A stretch of 16,273 nucleotides of DNA from Mxb001 sp044360385 (GTDB taxonomy: Bacteria > Actinomycetota > Actinomycetes > S36-B12). The stretch spans positions 1 to 16,273 of the forward strand of contig JBIKKK010000033.1 in assembly GCA_044360385.1 (NCBI GenBank), written 5' to 3'. The notes below the pieces were generated by a model. That model had not been told where the DNA came from. It worked only from the letters and a program-made list of their open reading frames with translations, and did no database searches. The translations under genes and the position numbers were made by a program. Shown piece after piece: positions 13,457-16,273 of this stretch (positions are counted from its first letter, which is position 1; each line of letters opens with the position of its first letter).

Positions 13457-14245
13457 TTAGACCCGCTCCTCGGCGATGGAGTTGCCGCCGTCGACCACGA
13501 GGCACTGACCCGTCGTGTACGCCGCACCCGGGGTGCACAGCCACGCGATGGCCGAGGCCACCTCTTCGGCGGTCGCACTGCGCCGCATCGGCGTGCGCAG
13601 GCCCTGCGCCCGCTCGTGATCGGTCTGCGAGCCGGTCGCGATCCAGCCCGGCGCCACAGCGTTGACCGTGATGCCGTTGGCGGCGAAGTCAACGGCGAGC
13701 GAGCGAGCCAGTCCGACCATGCCGGCCTTTGCCGCGGCGTACGCCGACTCCGCGCGCATCGCCATGACAGGGCCGGTGATGCTGGCGACCATAACGATGC
13801 GCCCCCAGCCGGCTTCTCGCATTGCGGGCAGACCGGCGCGACTCACGTAGTACGCCGAGTCGAGGTTGCGCGCCATCGACGCACGCCAAGCATCCGCGTC
13901 AAGCGAGAGCGCATCTCCGCCCTCGGCCGATCCGGGAAGAGCCACGCTCGTCATGCCGGCGTTGTTGACGATGATGTCGAGCCGCCCCCAGTGGCCATGC
14001 GCCTCGCGCACGAGCGACGCCGCTGCGTCGGCATCGGTGAGGTCGGCGACAGAGCCGTGTGCGGCGTATCCCAAGGAGGTGAGTTCACCCACCCGCTGGT
14101 GAATGCGGTCCGTGGTCGCCGCGACGGTCACGGATGCACCCAACTCCGCCAGTGCTCGGGCGGCCGCGAAGCCAATGCCGGTCTCGCTCCCCGCCCCCGT
14201 GACGAGGGCGGCGCGTCCGGTCAGGTCGAGGCTGGCAGGCAGCAT
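13457..14245 (-). CDS. Short-chain dehydrogenase/reductase (FabG-like SDR)
   Basis: The 262-residue classical SDR has VTGAGSETGIG at 15-25, NNAG at 94-97, and the tetrad N127, S155, Y169 and K173 (YAAAKAG), followed by the NAVAPGWIATG loop and the typical C-terminal QCLVVDGGNSI. It resembles 3-oxoacyl-ACP reductases, but this similarity covers many alcohol and amino-alcohol dehydrogenases. Its ATG overlaps the stop of the class III PLP enzyme by one base (TGATG), so the two are translationally coupled and may act on consecutive intermediates. No Shine-Dalgarno site is needed or seen. The longer frame to 14323 only adds sequence antisense to the neighbour. Confidence 0.9.
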   Translation of the reverse strand: MLPASLDLTGRAALVTGAGSETGIGFAAARALAELGASVTVAATTDRIHQRVGELTSLGYAAHGSVADLTDADAAASLVREAHGHWGRLDIIVNNAGMTSVALPGSAEGGDALSLDADAWRASMARNLDSAYYVSRAGLPAMREAGWGRIVMVASITGPVMAMRAESAYAAAKAGMVGLARSLAVDFAANGITVNAVAPGWIATGSQTDHERAQGLRTPMRRSATAEEVASAIAWLCTPGAAYTTGQCLVVDGGNSIAEERV

Positions 14246-15603
14246 CAGGCGACCAGGCGACGCACGGCCTCGGCGAAGAGCGTGGTGTGGAGATCGACGT
14301 CCGTCGCCGCGGTAGTGGGGCACATGAGCGCCATGTTGTGGAACGGCGTCATGAGCACACCACGGTTCGCCATGAAGAGATGCAGGTACTCATCGAGGTG
14401 ATCGTCCTCCGCGTGCGCCGACTCAGTGCCCGTGCGAGGCGCAGGTCGCGCGAAGCGGTACTCCGCTCGCGCACCCAGCTGGGAGATGGACCAGGGGACG
14501 TCGTACTCATGCAGCGCCGCGACGACTCCCTCGGTGAAGCGCGTGGCCAGCGCAATCATGTGCTCGAAAGCCTCATCGGTGAGGACCTCGCCGAGGGTTG
14601 CGCGCATGGCCGCGGTCGACATGACATTGCCGGCGAGCGTGCCGCCGACCCCGCCGACGTCGATGAGATCGGCATCCGGATGCTCCTGGACCATCTCGGC
14701 GACGCGCTCCGTGATGCCATAGGCACCCGAGGGGATACCGCCACCGATGCTCTTGCCGATGACAAAGATATCGGGGTCGAGGTCCCAGACTCTCGTGCAT
14801 CCGCCCGGGCCCGCCGAGATCGTGTGCGTCTCGTCGATGAGCAGCAGGGTGCCGTGCTTGCGGCAGAGCTCAGTGATCCCCTCGAGGAACCCGGGCTCCG
14901 GCAGGACGATGCCGATGTTGGTGAGCGCCGGCTCGGTGATGAGCACCGCGACATCGCCATGGGCGAGCGCACGCTCCACCGAGTCCAGGTCGTTGAACTC
15001 CACCGCGCGCGTCGTCTGCTCGATGGGAGAGGGTGCCCCGACATTGCCGTGGCGCAACTCGGTCGATCCGCCCGGTCCCATCTGCACGAAGGTCTCATCG
15101 ACCGACCCGTGATAGCAGTAGGAGAAGGCAGCGACCTTGGGTCGGCCGGTCACCATGCGCGCTAGGCGCAGCGCCCAGCGATTGGCATCGGTGGCGGTGA
15201 GCGCAAAAGACCACAGCGGCAGCCCGAAGCGTCGCGTGAGGTCCGCGGCGACCCACTCCGCGTCGGCGCTCGGCATCATCGTCGTGATGCCCCCCTCGAC
15301 ACCGATGCGCTGCTGCACGGCCTTAACCGTTGCCGCAGGCGAGTGCCCCGCCATGGCGCCGGTGTCGCCGAGCGCGAAGTCCACGTACTCATTGCCGTCG
15401 ACATCGGTGATGCGATTACCGTGCGCGGTGGCGAGGTAAAGCGGGTAGCCACCCGCCCACTTGTTCATCCACGTCATGGGCACGCGGCCGAAGAGGTGGT
15501 CAGCCTGCCCATAGAGCTCGCGGGAGCGGGGGGAGCGAGCGGCGTACGTCGACCGCTCCTCTTCGAGTGCGGACTGCAGGCGGACTCGGTCGATCTCGGT
15601 CAT
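14245..15603 (-). CDS. Class III PLP-dependent aminotransferase-fold enzyme (glutamate-semialdehyde aminomutase-like)
   Basis: The 452-residue protein has the full class III fold. Visible PLP marks are Y164-H165-G166 in CYHGSVDETF, D257 in LLLIDETH, and the Schiff-base lysine K284 in FVIGKSIGGGIPSG. The phosphate-binding block usually SG[ST]EA is here TATDAN (136-141), a departure from most transaminases. Members of this branch include transaminases, aminomutases and ammonia-lyases (such as the phosphonate lyase PbfA), so the reaction is open. Position next to GsaM-type roles is unsupported, as no tetrapyrrole genes are nearby. The ATG at 15603 was chosen over the longer frame to 15639 because GAGGGA lies four bases upstream and the MFS stop is one base away. 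Confidence 0.85.
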   Translation of the reverse strand: MTEIDRVRLQSALEEERSTYAARSPRSRELYGQADHLFGRVPMTWMNKWAGGYPLYLATAHGNRITDVDGNEYVDFALGDTGAMAGHSPAATVKAVQQRIGVEGGITTMMPSADAEWVAADLTRRFGLPLWSFALTATDANRWALRLARMVTGRPKVAAFSYCYHGSVDETFVQMGPGGSTELRHGNVGAPSPIEQTTRAVEFNDLDSVERALAHGDVAVLITEPALTNIGIVLPEPGFLEGITELCRKHGTLLLIDETHTISAGPGGCTRVWDLDPDIFVIGKSIGGGIPSGAYGITERVAEMVQEHPDADLIDVGGVGGTLAGNVMSTAAMRATLGEVLTDEAFEHMIALATRFTEGVVAALHEYDVPWSISQLGARAEYRFARPAPRTGTESAHAEDDHLDEYLHLFMANRGVLMTPFHNMALMCPTTAATDVDLHTTLFAEAVRRLVA

Positions 15604-15604
15604 G

Positions 15605-16273
15605 TCATCCCTCGACGGTGGTAGGCGGTAAGGCTCCACGATAGGGGCGGCTTCGCCGGCCCGCGACGAGAAGGCCGATCATCACGGCGAGGATCTCGAT
15701 CACGGCGCTGCCCAAGAGGAGTGACCGCCAGCCCCACTCCACGAGCGCGGCAGCAAGCACGGATCCCAGGGCGAAGGCACCCGTCTTGAGTGAAGTCGCC
15801 GCGACGAAGATAAGTGAGCGCAGATGGGTTGGCGATTCGCGATCGCGCACCTGCAGCACCGCCGAGAGCTGCGGTGCCTCGAGGAAGCCGAGCAAGACAC
15901 CGACCGCGAAGGCGATCGGCATTGACGGCACCGCAGCGAGCGCCGCGAAAGCCAGCCCGAGCCCGAGGGTCGTGACGACGACCATCGTGCCGGGACCCTG
16001 GCGGATGGGTCTCCTCGCGAAGGTGATGGATCCGAGTAAGGCGCCTGCCGCGACCACCGCGAGGAGGAGAGCGCCGATCCCGGCGTCGCCGGCAAGATCC
16101 TCCCCCATGAGAGGGGCGCCAATGACCAGTCCCGCGATCCCGACGAAGGCGAGCGTGCTGATGATGGTCGAGCGGCGTAGCGACACCGAGTGCCAGAAGA
16201 CCGTGAGTGAGCGCACAGCGTGCAGGAGTGGCCGCGGCTCTTCAGGGAGTTCGTCCGCGGTTCGTGAGGGAAT
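15605..16273 (-). CDS. Major facilitator superfamily transporter, C-terminal half (cut by window edge)
   Basis: 222 residues are visible and the frame is open to the right edge, so the N-terminal half lies outside. The visible start (about ELPEEPRPLLHAVRSLTVF) looks like the cytoplasmic loop between helices 6 and 7. It is followed by about six hydrophobic segments, with a basic RRPIRQGPG loop between helices 8 and 9, where MFS proteins carry a conserved charged turn. It ends in a short basic tail. The stop is one base from the start of the PLP enzyme, so transporter and enzyme are one operon and the transporter may import its substrate or export its product. The specificity cannot be read. 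Confidence 0.82.
   Translation of the reverse strand: MPSRTADELPEEPRPLLHAVRSLTVFWHSVSLRRSTIISTLAFVGIAGLVIGAPLMGEDLAGDAGIGALLLAVVAAGALLGSITFARRPIRQGPGTMVVVTTLGLGLAFAALAAVPSMPIAFAVGVLLGFLEAPQLSAVLQVRDRESPTHLRSLIFVAATSLKTGAFALGSVLAAALVEWGWRSLLLGSAVIEILAVMIGLLVAGRRSRPYRGALPPTTVEG

Noticed and set aside
13402..13692. N-terminal extension of the large secreted protein to 13692.
   Set aside because: It is Arg-rich, overlaps the SDR gene and would bury a clear signal peptide; the GTG at 13401 with its -10 box is better.

Overview
The window is 16.3 kb of GC-rich bacterial chromosome, almost certainly from an actinobacterium. Support comes from strong G/C preference at third codon positions, a maleylpyruvate isomerase-type (mycothiol enzyme) family protein, a CopD-CtaG fusion, a SHOCT-domain protein, and several genes that look leaderless, with a TANNNT -10 box six or seven bases before the start codon. 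I cannot place it below class level. I see no rRNA, tRNA, CRISPR array, transposase or phage gene. No gene-free stretch exceeds 300 bases; the longest are 8139-8373 and 9983-10194, and both are described below.

Layout. 1-2790 (+): the end of a copper-resistance/cytochrome-oxidase-assembly membrane protein, then a rhodanese lipoprotein with a CsoR/CstR-type palindrome over its start, then a nitrilase-family amidohydrolase. 2794-7062 (-): the 3' remnant of a lost gene, a mycothiol-dependent isomerase-family protein, and a three-gene 2-oxoacid dehydrogenase operon (E1 alpha, E1 beta, E2) joined by 4-base overlaps. 7206-9336: a secreted protein of unknown function (+), a repeat and hairpin cluster, a SHOCT protein (-), and an EamA transporter (+) preceded by a perfect DosR-box core. 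9485-11227 (+): three tandem paralogues of a small secreted, possibly lipocalin-like, family. 11243-16273 (-): an MFS transporter, a class III PLP enzyme and a short-chain dehydrogenase in a coupled operon, followed by a 467-residue secreted protein and a second dehydrogenase.

How the parts work together. The E1/E2 operon supplies the decarboxylase and acyltransferase of a branched-chain-type 2-oxoacid dehydrogenase; its E3 must be elsewhere. The MFS, PLP and SDR genes look like an uptake and catabolism unit for an amino or amino-alcohol compound, with the substrate unknown. CtaG/CopD and the rhodanese belong to copper or respiratory and sulfur chemistry, and the palindrome suggests copper or persulfide control. 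The least understood material is the three-paralogue cluster, the 467-residue secreted protein and the small repeats near 7750-7860.
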